Source: Dactylorhiza incarnata
Lineage: Eukaryota; Streptophyta; Magnoliopsida; Asparagales; Orchidaceae
Direction of reading: 5' to 3'
Assembly: GCA_033032865.1 (NCBI GenBank)
Contig: JAWHQI010000266.1
Coordinates: 2,083,501-2,147,500 of the forward strand
DNA: 64,000 nt
Part shown: in pieces, positions 45,508 to 55,620 of the stretch
Numbering within the stretch: the stretch's first letter is position 1
Layout of the letters: each line of letters opens with the position of its first letter
Translations under genes and position numbers: made by a program
Notes under the pieces: model-generated
What the model was told of the DNA's origin: nothing
The model's input: only the letters and a program-made list of their open reading frames with translations
Databases searched by the model: none

Positions 45508-46627
45508 ATGCTCTTAAAGGTATCACCTCCTCCGGATACTACGGGACCTCACTCACCAGCCCTCCTTCAGAAAGCTTCTGCACCATTACTACCTCTCCCT
45601 CCTCCTACTCGTAGGGGACGTTCAGGTTCTCAGGGAAGGGGTCGTGGTGGCCGAACACGTCCTAAGTGTTCCTTCTGTGGTAGGGATGGACACTTCGAGG
45701 CGACCTACTACCGCAAACATGGTCTTCCTCCTCGTCCTGCTGCGAATGTTGCTGTCGACAGTCCTTCTGCTACTCGTGCGGACCTTGAAGATGTCCGCCT
45801 CCAGCTCCAGCAACTCCATGGCATGCTCAGCCGCCCGCCCGCCTTCGTTACCCCCGCCGCCTCCATCTCTAATGAAGGTATCGCTTGTCTCTCCACTAGT
45901 CCACGCTGGATAGTGGACTCAGGTGCTACTCATCACATCACCTCGCTGAAGCCACCTCAATACTTGAACTCTCCGCATCCTAAATATATCATTGTGGCCA
46001 ATGGTGACATTTTCCCTGTCTCTGGCTCCACTGATATTCCTCTCAATTCCTCTCTCTCTCTCCGCTCGACTCATCATGTCCCGTGCTCCCCGTTCAATTT
46101 ACTTTCTGTCAGTCGCCTCACTACAGATTTGGATTGCTCTGTGACATTCACCTCCTCCTCCTTTCTTATGCAGGATCGACGGACGCAGATTATCATCGGT
46201 AAAGGACGACTGCAAAACGGGCTCTACCTTCTTGAAGCCCCCTACCATCCTCTCCTCTGTCTCCTCAGTTGATTGGCACCGACGTCTCGGACATGCTCCT
46301 CTTCCAGTCCTCCGGCAGGCCCTTCCAGAGATTTATCTTCCTTCTTTTAGTTGTGATTCATGTATTCTGGGTAAACAACACCGCTCATCGTTTTCTCCTC
46401 ATTATACTCGGAGCTCTGCTCCTTTTAGTTTAGTACATTCTGATATTTGGGGCCCGTATAAAATTACAAGTGTTTCTGGTTATCGCTACTTTATCACATT
46501 TATTGATTATTATTCTCGAACGACATGGCTATACTTACTTCGTGATCGCTCCGAGCTTCCTCGTGTGTTCCGCACGTTCGTCCTTGAGATTCGGACTCAG
46601 TTTTCCGAACCAATAAAAACCCTCTGA
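45508..46627 (+). pseudogene. Inner Copia zinc knuckle, protease and integrase N-half
   Basis: The zinc knuckle reads CSFCGRDGHFEATYY at 45661-45705; the final cysteine of the CCHC pattern is replaced by tyrosine. The protease motif WIVDSGATHHIT is near 45909. A frameshift at about 46240-46270 leads into the GAG-pre-integrase zinc region (WHRRLGHAP, CDSCILGKQHR). The integrase core begins VHSDIWGPYK near 46433. A TGA ends the frame at 46625-46627, just before the second catalytic block (TDNACEY), which follows directly. Confidence 0.9.
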
Positions 46628-47895
46628 ACGGATAACGCTTGTGAATACACTAGCCATGAATTTGCCAACCTCTGCTCAGAATTTTGGATTATTCATCAAA
46701 CTTCCTGTGCCTATACACCCCCAACAAAACGGTGTTGTTGAACGCAAAAATAGACACCTTCTTGATGTTGCTCACTCCATCATGACTCAAATGCAGGTAC
46801 CCAAGGCTTATTGGAACTTTGTGCTGTCAACAGCATGCTACCTCATCAACCGTCTACCTTCCTCCGTCCTTCGGAATGCTACTCCGTTCAGTCTCCTCTT
46901 CCCCTCTACTCCACCATTCTCTCTCACCCCCCCCCCGCATCTTTGGATGTACCTGCTACGTTCACTTACTTGGTCCCTCCACAGACAAGTTGGCACCACG
47001 AGCAGCCAAACACATGTTCGTCGGTTACTCTCGTACTCAGAAAGGATATGTCTGTTACTCTCCTACTACCCGCAATGTAACCGTATCGGTTGTTGTTACC
47101 TTCCGGGAAGATCAACCTTTCTTCTCCAACCAAAACCCCCCTCTTCCACGGCAATCCTTACCTAGACCTGTAATCTCAGTCACCTTTCCACCATCCCTCC
47201 CTCCTGTCCCGGCTCCCGCTCCCAACAAGTCTCCTCTTCTCCGTGTCTATACTCGTCGCCTTCCTCGCTCCGTCGCCCCAATGCAGTCGGCTTCGACCTC
47301 TGACACTCTGCAACCTGCTGAGCCGGCACCGGCCTCCACCGCTCATCCCATGGCGAACTATGTATCTTTACATAGCCTGTCCCCGCCGCTTCACACCTTT
47401 GCTACTTCTCTCTCCTCTATTTCTATCCCTAACTCTGTGCAGGAGGCTCTCCAACATCCGGGCTGGCGGGCAGCGATGGACGACAAAATGACAGGTCTCT
47501 GGGCAAATCAGACATGGAATCTGGTTCATGTCCCTCCAGGCCACACTACTGTTGGTTGCAAATGGGTCTTTGTAATCAAACATGCTCCGGATGGAACAAT
47601 TGACCATCTAAAAGCCCGACTGGTGGCTCGTGGCTTCACTCAACAACAAGGTCTCGACTATGAGGAAACGTTCTCTCCGGTGGCCAAGCTCAACACAGTT
47701 CGTGTCCTTCTCTCTGTGGTTGTACATCGTCAATGGCTTCTCCATCAATTGGATATCAAGAATGCCTTTTTAAATGGCGACCTACAAGAAACAGTATACA
47801 TGCAGCAACCTCCCGGGTTTGAGACCACGGGGGAGTCCCAAGTATGTCATCTTAAGAAATCCATCTATGGTCTCAAACAATCCCCACGGGCATGA
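46628..47895 (+). pseudogene. Inner Copia integrase C-half and RT start
   Basis: After the stop, integrase continues (TDNACEYTSHEF, TPQQNGVVERKNRHLLD with the catalytic glutamate). A frameshift occurs near 46925 in a C-run. From there a single frame covers the integrase tail ([21 protein letters not shown]), a proline-rich linker and the RT start ([49 protein letters not shown]). A TGA at 47893-47895 ends it within the conserved SPRAWF-type motif (W to stop). Confidence 0.92.
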
Positions 47896-48984
47896 TTTGA
47901 TAAGTTCAGTAAGGCTGTTCGGGAAGTTGGCTTTACTCGGAGCTCGGCGGACTTCTCTCTGTTCACTCGACATCGAACTGCAAGCACGGTTCTTCTGTTG
48001 GTATATGCCGATGACATCCTAATCACAGGAGATGATTCAAAAGGAATACAAGCGGTCAAACAGCATCTTAGTTCAGTCTTTCAAACCAAAGATCTGGGGA
48101 ACCTTCGATACTTCCTTGGTCTTGAGATCGCAAGACGTCCTGATGGACTTGTCCTCTCTCAACGGAAGTACTGTCTCGATCTTCTTCAGGATGCTGGCTG
48201 CTCTGGATGCAAGCCAATTAACACTCCTATGGATGTCAATCACAAGTTGTGTGCACATCCTCTGATGATGATCTTGCTCTTCCAAATCCAGAGTACTATC
48301 GACGACTTGTTGGGAAACTGATTTACCTTATAGTCACGAGACCAGATATATCCTTTGTTGTTGGGGTTGTCAGCCGATTTATGCATTCCCCTCGAATGTC
48401 CCATCTTCAGGCCGTCGAACGCATCCTAAGATATCTGAAAATAGCCCCCGGTCAAGGGCTGGTATACAAAACCTCGTCCTCTACTCCAACATTGGTTGCG
48501 TATTCTGATGCAGATTATGCTGGTTCCATGGATGATCGTCGGTCTACTAGTGGTTTTTGCACCTACTTTGGTGGTCACCAGGTTACCTAGCGTAGTAAGA
48601 AACAAGCTGTGGTTGCTCGATCTTCAGCTGAGGCGGAATACCGTTCGATGGCATTAGTGGTATCTGAACTCACATGGCTTGAAAGGCTTCTGGCTGATCT
48701 AGGAGTAAAACTTTCCTCGCCTGCTATCTTACTATGTGACAGTCAAGTTGCTATACACATAGCTAAGAACCCGGTCTTCCACGAAAGAACGAAGCACATT
48801 GAAGTGGACTGTCACTTCATCCGGGAGAAAGTTCAAATGAAGAAGATAGAATTAAAGCATGTTCCGGGTACCGACCAAGTTGCTGATATACTCACCAAGG
48901 CCCTATCAAGACCCTTTTTTTATCAATTCCTGTCCAAGCTGGGTGCCTACGACTTGTACGCTCCAGCTGCAGAATGCGGGGGAG
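47896..48984 (+). pseudogene. Inner Copia RT C-half, RNase H and polypurine tract
   Basis: RT catalytic motif LLVYADDILITG lies at about 47995-48030, followed by QTKDLGNLRYFLGLEIAR. A frameshift is near 48265. RNase H shows YSDADYAGSMDDRRSTSG near 48498, a TAG at 48588-48590 (W to stop), ARSSAEAEYRSMA and HIEVDCHFIREKV. The frame ends at 49002-49004 inside the LTR. ATGCGGGGGAG (48974-48984) is the polypurine tract. Confidence 0.92.
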
Positions 48985-49078
48985 TGTTAGAAAAGCCCAT
49001 GTAATGGCCCATTCTGGAGCCCATTTGTTTTTTTTATTTCTCTCTCTTCCTTTAGTCCCACATTATATATAAGGATTT
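48985..49078 (+). repeat. 3' LTR of inner Copia, left piece
   Basis: It matches the first half of the 5' LTR and is cut after GATTT by the nested Gypsy; the other piece is 54612-54700. Confidence 0.95.
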
Positions 49079-50388
49079 TGACGCAGGACGAATCTATAGG
49101 CGGCGGATAAACCGTGACCTAACCCTACATGCTATGCAAAGCCCGACGGATTAGTCACAAATTAGATAATAAATAATAACAACATTCCACGCAGATAATT
49201 CAAGACAAGACAGAATATTTTATTAGGGCGAAAACAAGCTTAGGTTTTCCTCCACGTGGAGGGCCAAAGCACGAGCGCGCGGCGAATAAACCCTGCAAAT
49301 CACAATAATAATCTAGCAAACAACTACTATGCAAGATATTCAAAACAGGTACAAGATCCAATCCAATATAAAATGCTAAATAAAATATTCCAATACAAAC
49401 AAGACTCACAAAGTAGAGGGCTGGTCCGAGGCACTGAAGATTTAGGTTTCCGGATGTGTAGATCGGCGATCGGTGGTGGAACCGGAGGTGTGACGGGTTG
49501 GGGATGGCTGTTTTTGGTGGAGTTTAGGTAGATCGGGTTGTAGGTGGATAGATCCGGCCACTAGGAGGCGGATCCGGATGACGTGATGATGTTTGGTGGT
49601 AAAAACAGCGGATCGGGCCAAGAAAACTCTAGATCCGGACTGATCTAAGGGCTTAGGGTGAGGGGAAGGTGGATCCACGTAAGGGCGGGCTTGGGAGAAG
49701 GGGGGAAGGCCGGCGGTTTAGGGGAGGTGCTGGGAGAGGGGCGGCGGCCAGATCTGGACAGATCTGGACGGAAATCAGGGCAGGGGAGGTGCTGGGCTGG
49801 CGGCGGCTTGGCTGGCAGCATGGATGAGAGGCGGCGGAAGGGCTGCTGGGAGGAGGAGTGGCGGCAGCAGGGGAAAACAGGGAAGGGAAGAGGGCTGGCT
49901 GTATGCAGGTAGGAGTGGGCTTGTGGTGGCTGGCGGCAGCAGGAAACTAGGGCTAGGGAGGGGCGGCAGCAAGGGAAAACAGTGGAGAAAGAGGGGAGGG
50001 GTTAGGGTTTACCTTGGGGGAGAAGATACACACCTAGGAGTCGTCACATAGGGCTCCACGGAGTCGGCACCGTGGGCTGATCGCAGGATTCCGGAAATGC
50101 TTTTCTCCAAAATCTACAATGCCTCAAATCAGCCCCCTAAGAGCCTATTTATAATTAAAACCAAAACTAGGGCATCCCAATCAACGGCTATGATTGGCCG
50201 GATGGAAAAAGCCTAAAATAAAACAATAATAAGTTCAAATACATAAACCAATATGTCAAATTGATTCGCAACGCGAATCAGAACACATCTGCGGAGTCCG
50301 ACCGTCGATCCGGGCACGCCATATATGGTAAGTCGCCAAATCAGCCCCGAATGGGCCCAAAACTTGTCGTCGTCTCTGCTCCGCATCA
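49079..50388 (-). repeat. 3' LTR of innermost Gypsy (1,310 bp)
   Basis: It is nearly identical to 53294-54606; the 3-bp length difference is one GAG unit near 49855. A minus-strand TATAAATAGG lies at 50144-50153. The plus-strand open frames inside it are not genes. Confidence 0.95.
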
Positions 50389-50401
50389 ATCTCCCCGGCT
50401 T
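50389..50401 (-). promoter_or_regulatory. Polypurine tract of innermost Gypsy
   Basis: The minus strand reads AAGCCGGGGAGAT immediately before the LTR start TGATGCGG. Confidence 0.75.
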
Positions 50402-50512
50402 GAAAGAATTCATCTCCCGATGAATTGGGATCGGAATTCTCTCGATGAATGCCAGGTACAACTCGAAGAGGTCCGCCAGAGGTCGTCCAAGTGTCGTCGC
50501 TGAAAAATGGCC

Positions 50513-51838
50513 TCACCGATCGACTCTCCCCGACTGAAAAGTTGTAATCTCCGGTAAATGGAGACAACCGTACTGAAGTCGAAGTCCAGGGGTGAATCGA
50601 TCCCGCTCTGCTGTAAGTATCCAGATGTCATCAACGCCTGTAGTAGGAATGTACCGGCGGAATATGGTCTCCGTGATGCTCTCAACGCTCAACTCATGAG
50701 TAGTGGATCCCGGTGCGCTCGGCGGCGCCGTGGGAAGAACCAAAGAAGACGAGTCCCCAGGTGGGTGGGTGTCAGGAGTGGGTGAGTAGTGGCGGTCATC
50801 AGACGTGGGTGGGCTATGAGGGTGGTAAGGCAACGGGAGTGGAGGTGTGGGGGGCTGGAAGTCCCCACTGCTTGGGTCCACATACTCGCGAGGCTTGTAG
50901 TACGGCGTCATATCTTCAACACTAAATACTAGGTGGATACCCATATTTGCAGGGATATCAAGATCGTAGATGTTTGCTTCGATCTGTCTCATGATTATAT
51001 AGGGATCCATTCGCCTAACGCTCATGCTTTTAGCAAGCCTCGCACGGAGCCTCACAACGCAGATTCTCACCATTACCTGCTCGCCTTCATGAAGTACCTG
51101 CACTTGCCAGTGAACATCCGCATGTGATTTACAAAATTTATTATCATTATGGATTCTTCGTCGGACCGACTCATGACACACATGCAAACGATGAACAGAC
51201 AACACAACAGACGCATGCAAATGATGACGAAATGACTCAACAGACTTATGCAAATGATGAAGAAACGACTCAACATACTCATGCAAATGAAACATGACCG
51301 ACACTGCATACTCGTTATGGGAAAGGCTAATAACCACTTGAAAATCTACCAAAGGAGGTGGTCTATCAGGAGGCTCTCTCGGAGGAGTGTAGAAAAACTC
51401 ATTTCGTGTGTGATGAGTGCTTAGATGATCGAGAGAGACAACTATACTCAAATACGCGCTCATAAAGATCCAAGTGTCTCTCAGGGAACGTGACACATCA
51501 GGAGGCTCACCAGGAGGTGTGTAAGAAAAGTCATCGCGAATGCGACGACCGCCTAAGTGAAAATCATGTGCACCGACTAGAAAACGTGGCTCTATAGTGT
51601 GGAGAGTGTCCCCGACAACAAAGAACTCATCGGGTGGGTCAGCGGGTGGTCTGTCCCAAAACTCATCACGAGTGGGATGTGTCATAAAGTAGGTCCTCAA
51701 AATATAAGTAGGCTCTAGTGTGCTCAAGGTAGGCCCTACATACATCTTATTCCACTCACGACCCATCCTCTGGGGCAAAGCCAGAGATGATAGGGGAGGA
51801 GACGTCAATAACTCAAAACTCGTAAACAAGCGCCTCAC
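50513..51838 (-). CDS. Second ORF: proline-rich repeats plus integrase C-terminal tail
   Basis: An uninterrupted 441-codon frame starting MRRLFTSFELL. Residues about 50-150 hold three diverged repeats around a motif like TRNEFFYTPPREPPD. A His-rich stretch follows (HLHEYVESFLHHLHKSVESF), made of short tandem units. Residues about 240-318 match the C-terminal tail of Gypsy integrase (HEGEQVMVRI, ANIYDLDIPANMGIHLVFSV, EDMTPYY). The rest is Pro/Ser-rich. The integrase tail without its core indicates descent from an autonomous element by internal deletion. The intact frame may be chance, selection or youth. Its start is uncertain because the preceding 330 bp are open in another frame. Confidence 0.55.
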   Translation of the reverse strand: MRRLFTSFELLTSPPLSSLALPQRMGREWNKMYVGPTLSTLEPTYILRTYFMTHPTRDEFWDRPPADPPDEFFVVGDTLHTIEPRFLVGAHDFHLGGRRIRDDFSYTPPGEPPDVSRSLRDTWIFMSAYLSIVVSLDHLSTHHTRNEFFYTPPREPPDRPPPLVDFQVVISLSHNEYAVSVMFHLHEYVESFLHHLHKSVESFRHHLHASVVLSVHRLHVCHESVRRRIHNDNKFCKSHADVHWQVQVLHEGEQVMVRICVVRLRARLAKSMSVRRMDPYIIMRQIEANIYDLDIPANMGIHLVFSVEDMTPYYKPREYVDPSSGDFQPPTPPLPLPYHPHSPPTSDDRHYSPTPDTHPPGDSSSLVLPTAPPSAPGSTTHELSVESITETIFRRYIPTTGVDDIWILTAERDRFTPGLRLQYGCLHLPEITTFQSGRVDR

Positions 51839-52167
51839 GTGAATCTCATGTTCACCCGGATGTGGTGGATCATCAGGAGGCTCAACTGGGGCTCGTCATG
51901 GGACTCGTCACTAGGTTCAAGGTCCTCCAGGTGAGTACCTACAAAAAGGGTAGTGTCCCCGTGAATGGATGACATGGCCACTATGAGATCAACACTAGGC
52001 TCTGGGCTCTCGGTCGCGATGCGACCCAGGGATATGATAAGGGGAGAGTGACATAGACCTAGACTCAAGAATGGGTCCGCGGGTGCGGTGTCAAGATGTG
52101 AGTCAAGGGTAGGGGTGTTAATCAACCCATGACATGCCAAAGGTGGTGGTGTGGGTGAAGGACACAA
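51835..52167 (-). other. Open segment between gag and second ORF
   Basis: A 110-codon minus-strand frame with a Pro/His-rich start and a tail resembling the repeat in the next ORF. It is shifted relative to both neighbours, so it may be a link broken by frameshifts. Confidence 0.3.
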
Positions 52168-52169
52168 TG

Positions 52170-53222
52170 CTACAGACTCAATAGGCCGCTCAGGTTCGCC
52201 CCAGTCGGGGTCACAAAAGACGGGTCAGAAACTAGAGATAAGTCACTAACTGGGCTAAGCACCTCACTGGGGTGAGAGCAATCTGCATCAGGTATTACTT
52301 CAGTCATGTCTGATGGAACAATGATAGGCAAAGTGGTGTCCTCGGTGTGGGAGGGGCTCGTACTGCGGAGGTCAAGGTGAGAATCCCATCGACCAGCTCT
52401 TGCGGATCTCAAAGACTGTTCATAACGAAGGGCAAGCTGATACGTCTGCTCGAGGGACTTCGAGCTATGAAAAACCACCTCAGTACGAATGTCTGGTCGA
52501 AGGCCAGACCGAAATCTGCAAGAGGTCATGGCTGGGTCCTCTCGGATATCGCTCCTCACAACTAATTCATCAAAGCGATCCCTGTACTCAGCGACGGACA
52601 TGGATCCTTGCTGAAGGGAAAATAATTGGTCGAGCAAGCGACTCCGATATGACGAAGGCAGATACCTCTGACACAATGTACGCTTCATGTCCACCCAACT
52701 AGTGATGCGATGTAGACGGTCTCGCTCGCGGGTCTTCTCAATGCTAGACCAATATGCCCTCGCCTGATCTAACAGTCTAAGTTTCGCAAACTTGACGCGA
52801 CGCTCACCGAATAACTCAAAATGATCGAGATAATACTCCATATCCACGAGCCAGTAACTGAAAGACTCGGGAGACGATGAGCCGTCAAAGGAAGGGGCAG
52901 CAGTACGAAACTGATTCTCGAGATCTCTCTCGGAACAACGATCCTCATAATAATCATTCCTAAGGTAACCGACTCGTGTCGAAGGATCGACACGATCCGC
53001 TCGCGTGTACGGATAAGAACGATGACAACCATCATACCGATCGTCTCTAGTGTAGTGGTCTCGTGTCGGTGGGTCAACATGATCTCTAAAAGTGGTGTGC
53101 TGCGATCGAGAATAATCGTCGTAGTAACGTGAAGATCTCCCTGACGGGGCTCTGTGAGAGCGGGTGCTAGTGGACTCGAGACCTCCAAACCGAGGGGAGC
53201 CATAATTTTGACACCTAGACAT
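52170..53222 (-). CDS. Gag protein of innermost Gypsy, intact
   Basis: A 350-residue gag starting MSRCQNYGSPRFGG, 59 nt after the primer binding site. An Arg/Tyr/Asp-rich N-terminus (about residues 1-100) precedes the retrotransposon gag domain (about 105-275): SFDGSSSPESFSYWLVDMEY, ARAYWSSIEKTRERDR, LFSLQQGSMSVAEYRDRFDE, RFRSGLRPDIRTEV. No CCHC zinc knuckle is present; the C-terminus is Ser/Pro/Asp-rich. The frame is free of stops. It would form virus-like particles with polymerase supplied by a relative, which is inference from family knowledge. Confidence 0.88.
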   Translation of the reverse strand: MSRCQNYGSPRFGGLESTSTRSHRAPSGRSSRYYDDYSRSQHTTFRDHVDPPTRDHYTRDDRYDGCHRSYPYTRADRVDPSTRVGYLRNDYYEDRCSERDLENQFRTAAPSFDGSSSPESFSYWLVDMEYYLDHFELFGERRVKFAKLRLLDQARAYWSSIEKTRERDRLHRITSWVDMKRTLCQRYLPSSYRSRLLDQLFSLQQGSMSVAEYRDRFDELVVRSDIREDPAMTSCRFRSGLRPDIRTEVVFHSSKSLEQTYQLALRYEQSLRSARAGRWDSHLDLRSTSPSHTEDTTLPIIVPSDMTEVIPDADCSHPSEVLSPVSDLSLVSDPSFVTPTGANLSGLLSL

Positions 53223-53280
53223 AATAAAAAAATCCTATAGACTCTACGACTGCGTATCTAAAAGAGCGCGTAACCTAGCT

Positions 53281-53291
53281 CTCTGATACCA
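53281..53291 (-). promoter_or_regulatory. Primer binding site of innermost Gypsy
   Basis: The minus strand reads TGGTATCAGAG 2 nt from the LTR end (CTGCGTCA), matching initiator tRNA-Met. Confidence 0.9.
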
Positions 53292-53293
53292 AT

Positions 53294-54606
53294 TGACGCA
53301 GGACGAATCTATAGGCGGCGGATAAACCGTGACCTAACCCTACATGCTATGCAAAGCCGGACGGATTAGTCACAAATTAGATAATAAATAATAACAACAT
53401 TCCACGCAGATAATTCAAGACAAGACAGAATATTTTATTAGGGCGAAAACAAGCTTAGGTTTTCCACCACGTGGAGGGCCAAAGCACGAGCGCGCGGCGA
53501 ATAAACCCTGCAAATCACAATAATAATCTAGCAAACAACTACTATGCAAGATATTCAAAACAGGTACAAGATCCAATCCAATATAAAATGCTAAATAAAA
53601 TATTCCAATACAAACAAGACTCACAAAGTAGAGGGCTGATCCGAGGCACTGAAGATTTGGGTTTCCGGATGTGTAGATCGGCGATCGGTGGTGGAACCGG
53701 AGGTGTGACGGAGTGGGGATGGCTGTTTTTGGTGGAGTTTAGGTAGATCGGGTTGTAGGTGGATAGATCCGACCACTAGGAGGCGGATCCGGATGACGTG
53801 ATGATGTTTGGTGGTAAAAACAGCGGATCGGGCCAAGAAAACTCTAGATCCGGACTGATCTAAGGGCTTAGGGTGAGGGGAAGGTGGATCCACGTAAGGG
53901 CGGGCTTGGGAGAAGGGGGGAAGGCCGGCAGTTTAGGGGAGGTGCTGGGAGAGGGGCGGCGGCCAGATCTGGACAGATTTGGACGGAAATCAGGGCAGGG
54001 GAGGTGTTGGGCTGGCGACGGCTTGGCTGACAGCATGGATGAGAGGCGGCGGAAGGGCTGCTGGGAGGAGGAGGAGTGGCGGCAGCAGGGGAAAACAGGG
54101 AAGGGAAGAGGGCTGGCTGTATGCAGGTAGGAGTGGGCTTGTGGTGGCTGGCGGCAGCAGGAAAATAGGGCTAGGGAGGGGCGGCAGCAAGGGAAAACAG
54201 TGGAGAAAGAGGGGAGGGGTTAGGGTTTACCTTGGGGGAGAAGATACACACCTAGGAGTCGTCACCTAGGGCTCCACGGAGTCGGCACCGTGGGCTGATC
54301 GCAGGATTCCGGAAATGCTTTTCTCCAAAATCTACAATGCCTCAAATCAGACCCCTAAGAGCCTATTTATAATTAAAACCAAAACTAGGGCATCCCAATC
54401 AACGGCTATGATTGGCCGGATGGAAAACGCCTAAAATAAAACAATAATAAGTCCAAATACATAAACCAATATGTCAAATTGATTCGCAACGCGAATCCGA
54501 ACACATCTGCAGAGTCCGATCGTCGATCCGGGCACGCCATATATGGTAAGTCGCCAAATCAGCCCCGAATGGGCCCAAAACTTGTCGTCGTCTCTGCTCC
54601 GCATCA
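53294..54606 (-). repeat. 5' LTR of innermost Gypsy (1,313 bp)
   Basis: It differs from the other LTR by scattered substitutions and one 3-bp indel. Minus-strand TATAAATAGG lies at 54362-54371. Confidence 0.95.
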
Positions 54607-54611
54607 GATTT

Positions 54612-54700
54612 CCTCTCTCTTTCTCCCACCTATATATGTGTATTCATACATTGTATTTAATATATATAAGGAAATATACAAGGTCCTGTATTTTTCTACA
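54612..54700 (+). repeat. 3' LTR of inner Copia, right piece
   Basis: It continues the LTR interrupted at 49078 and ends GTATTTTTCTACA before the CTTGT duplication. Confidence 0.95.
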
Positions 54701-54705
54701 CTTGT

Positions 54706-55535
54706 CTTTGCCCAACAGGCACGGCGATACTTCTTGTGTATGTTGATGATATTACCATCATGGGCGATGATCTAAATGGTATCTCTATTATCAAGAAACA
54801 CTTGACCGCACATTTTAAGACCAAAGATTTGGGTTGCCTCTGATACTTCTTGGGTATTGAGGTAGCTCGGCGCCCCGATGGACTCATTATGTCTTAACGA
54901 AAGTATTACATCGATCTTCTACATGATTTCGGCTACTTGGGTTGCAAGCTTGCTGACATACCAATGGAATCCAATCACAAGCTCTGTGCTTACGAATCTG
55001 ACTCATCTGCTTCTCCCTAATCCAAAGTATTATCGTCGCCTTGTTGGCAAGCTTATCTAACTTTCACACGACTGAATATCTCAGTTGTTGTTGGCGTGGG
55101 CAGTTGGTTCATGCTCCTCAGACATCACACCTTCAAGCTGTCAAGAAAATCCTCCAGTATCTGAAGAAAGCCTCGGGACACGGGCTTGTGTATAATCACT
55201 CACTTTCTTTATCATTGATTACCTATTCTGATGCGGACTATGCTAGCTCCGTCGATGATCGTCAGCCTACGAGCGACTATTGCACATATTTTGGAGCGCA
55301 CCTGGTCACTTGGGGAGCAAGAAGCAAACGGAGGTGGCACGCTCCTCTGCGGAGGCTGAGTATCGTTTGATGGCGTCTGTCGTTTCTGAACTCACTTGGC
55401 TGGAGAGTCTTCTTACTGAACTTGGTGTCGATCTCCCCTCTTCAGTCATCCACTACTGCAATAATCAAGCTGCCATTCATATCGCCGAGAACTCAATTTT
55501 TGATGAACTTGTATTTGTACACTTAATGTAAAGTA
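54706..55535 (+). pseudogene. Outer Copia pol, right half (RT C-half and RNase H), decayed
   Basis: It resumes with [14 protein letters not shown] (the catalytic YVDD), HFKTKDLG and YFLGIEVARRPDG, then several stops near 54840 and 54895 and frameshifts near 55015 and 55310. RNase H fragments are YSDADYAS, ARSSAEAEYRLMA and HYCNNQAAIHIAEN. Homology ends near 55535, before the family's usual C-terminus, polypurine tract and LTR. Confidence 0.88.
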
Positions 55536-55620
55536 ATAAAATGATCGCGCTTCCTATTCCGCTCTTCTACAATTACATGATACAACATTACCTATTTTTA
55601 AGAAGTTTTAAAATACATCT
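55536..55620. other. Flank between the outer Copia and the inverted SIRE LTR
   Basis: Short AT-rich DNA. Its last bases (ACATCT) are the outer flank of the left SIRE LTR and a candidate target-duplication half. Confidence 0.4.

Larger units (their letters stand above)
49079..54606 (-). mobile_element. Innermost non-autonomous Gypsy element, 5,528 bp
   Basis: Two long LTRs (49079-50388 and 53294-54606), TGACGCAGG...CCGCATCA, flanked by a GATTT duplication (49074-49078 and 54607-54611). A minus-strand primer site is next to the right LTR and a minus-strand polypurine tract is next to the left LTR, so transcription is leftward. It encodes gag and a second region containing only the C-terminal tail of an integrase; there is no protease, RT, RNase H or integrase core. 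Confidence 0.95.
43957..54700 (+). mobile_element. Inner Copia element (short LTRs), itself interrupted
   Basis: The ends are TGTTAGAAAA...TTTTTCTACA with a CTTGT duplication at 43952-43956 and 54701-54705. Without the nested Gypsy and its duplicated GATTT it is about 5.2 kb. The 5' LTR is 184 bp (43957-44140). The 3' LTR is split into 48985-49078 and 54612-54700. The domain order gag-protease-integrase-RT-RNase H defines Copia; short LTRs and compact size suggest an Ale/Retrofit-type lineage (tentative). Multiple stops and shifts make it inactive. Confidence 0.95.

Noticed and set aside
49442..50051. Plus- and minus-strand frames in the innermost Gypsy LTR (and their twins at 53621-54269)
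   Set aside because: They are duplicated with the LTR and have low-complexity Gly/Arg or Pro/Leu composition; treated as non-coding LTR.
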